A DNA stretch of 20,965 nt from a virus. The translations under genes were made by a program, and so were the position numbers. The DNA lies in the IMG/VR virus record IMGVR_UViG_3300037010_001241, positions 1-20,965 of that record; one strand, given 5' to 3'. Positions 20,677 through 20,965 of this stretch are shown piece after piece; positions within the stretch are counted from its first letter, which is position 1, and each line of letters begins with the position of its first letter. The notes beneath the pieces were generated by a model. It worked only from the letters and a program-made list of their open reading frames with translations. It was not told where the DNA came from and searched no databases.

Positions 20677-20965
20677 CTAATCGGCATTGAGCACTGCTTG
20701 CGAAACTATTTCATCAAGCAATCGCTTAGCAGCTTTTTCAGCCCTTAGAGCTTCAAGCCAAAAACTACGCAATTGCTTTTGAGCCTTTTCCCCACGAAGC
20801 TTTGCTTCAAGCGCATCGCGTTGTGCTGGATAAGCTGCAATAATATCAGACTTGTAGATTGTGACGTACTCGCCTGTATAATCTAAAATTTCTACTGAAC
20901 CGTTATTAAGTTCTCTAACGTGTTCAGCAACTTCAAGACCAACAGGAGTACGGATTACATACCAA
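20677..20965 (-). CDS. Unidentified protein, C-terminal part (runs off the window)
   Basis: The - strand is open from the window edge to TAG 20677-20679, about 95 codons. The first visible part is strand-rich ('VEILDYTGEYVTIYKSDIIA'), the rest a long charged helix ('LEAKLRGEKAQKQLRSF' and 'LRAEKAAKRLLDEIV') likely to form a coiled coil. The stop region doubles as the SD of the next tiny ORF. Family not recognised; the start lies outside. Confidence 0.65.
   Translation of the reverse strand, partial: WYVIRTPVGLEVAEHVRELNNGSVEILDYTGEYVTIYKSDIIAAYPAQRDALEAKLRGEKAQKQLRSFWLEALRAEKAAKRLLDEIVSQAVLNAD

Noticed and set aside
1-20965. Apparent excess of AAGCTT sites
   Set aside because: Most are Lys-Leu or Gln-Ala-type codon junctions driven by the strong preference for AAG and CTT/GCT; coding bias explains them.

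Overview
The window is a piece of a tailed double-stranded DNA phage (or prophage) genome with long-tail (siphovirus) morphology. About 57% of it (1-11929) is a rightward tail-morphogenesis operon and the rest (11926-20965) is a leftward replication/recombination operon. The two converge tail to tail, their stop codons overlapping by 4 bp. The host is probably an alphaproteobacterium. This is an inference from two things: a stand-alone winged-helix protein of the CtrA/OmpR C-terminal type, a class common in alphaproteobacteria and their phages, and near-total depletion of GANTC, the recognition site of the alphaproteobacterial cell-cycle methylase CcrM (4 sites found by eye, about 75 expected).

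Tail operon (+ strand): the end of a head-closure-like gene, HK97 gp10-like tail completion protein, tail terminator, major tail (tube) protein, tail assembly chaperone with a T-run slippery site that yields a G-T fusion, a 1285-residue tape measure protein, then four tip genes in the lambda M-L-K-I/J order (minor tail protein with an inserted sugar-binding-like sandwich, second minor tail protein, DUF6950/NlpC-like protein, and a fused I+J-like tip protein). The operon ends with a 50-residue lipoprotein. Genes are packed with TAATG and ATGA overlaps. By the usual 1.5 angstrom per residue rule the tape measure predicts a tail of about 190 nm.

Replication operon (- strand, read right to left): an unidentified gene cut by the window edge, tiny ORFs, a Sak4-like AAA_24 RecA-fold ATPase, a DUF669-type single-strand binding protein with a Pro/Gln tail, tRNA-Leu(UAA), an unknown 83-aa gene, a Cas4-like Fe-S exonuclease, the winged-helix regulator, an SF2 DEAH helicase with a zinc ribbon, a 20-codon ORF, a four-cysteine protein, a beta-clamp-like protein, a 45-aa gene and a family B DNA polymerase. 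Together these supply synthesis, processivity, unwinding, ssDNA protection and recombination. No primase, terminase, capsid, integrase or lysis cassette is visible here.

The most unusual signal is not a gene. The octamer TGTGGGCA occurs 12 times exactly (less than one expected), plus one 7-base match in the promoter gap of the winged-helix gene. Sites are spread over 17.5 kb in both orientations and several reading frames, often extended to TARTGTGGGCA. Two copies form a 14-bp hairpin. This resembles a dispersed protein-binding site system such as the stoperators of mycobacteriophage L5. A second notable signal is a four-cysteine module shared by the Cas4-like nuclease C-terminus and the 74-aa stand-alone protein.
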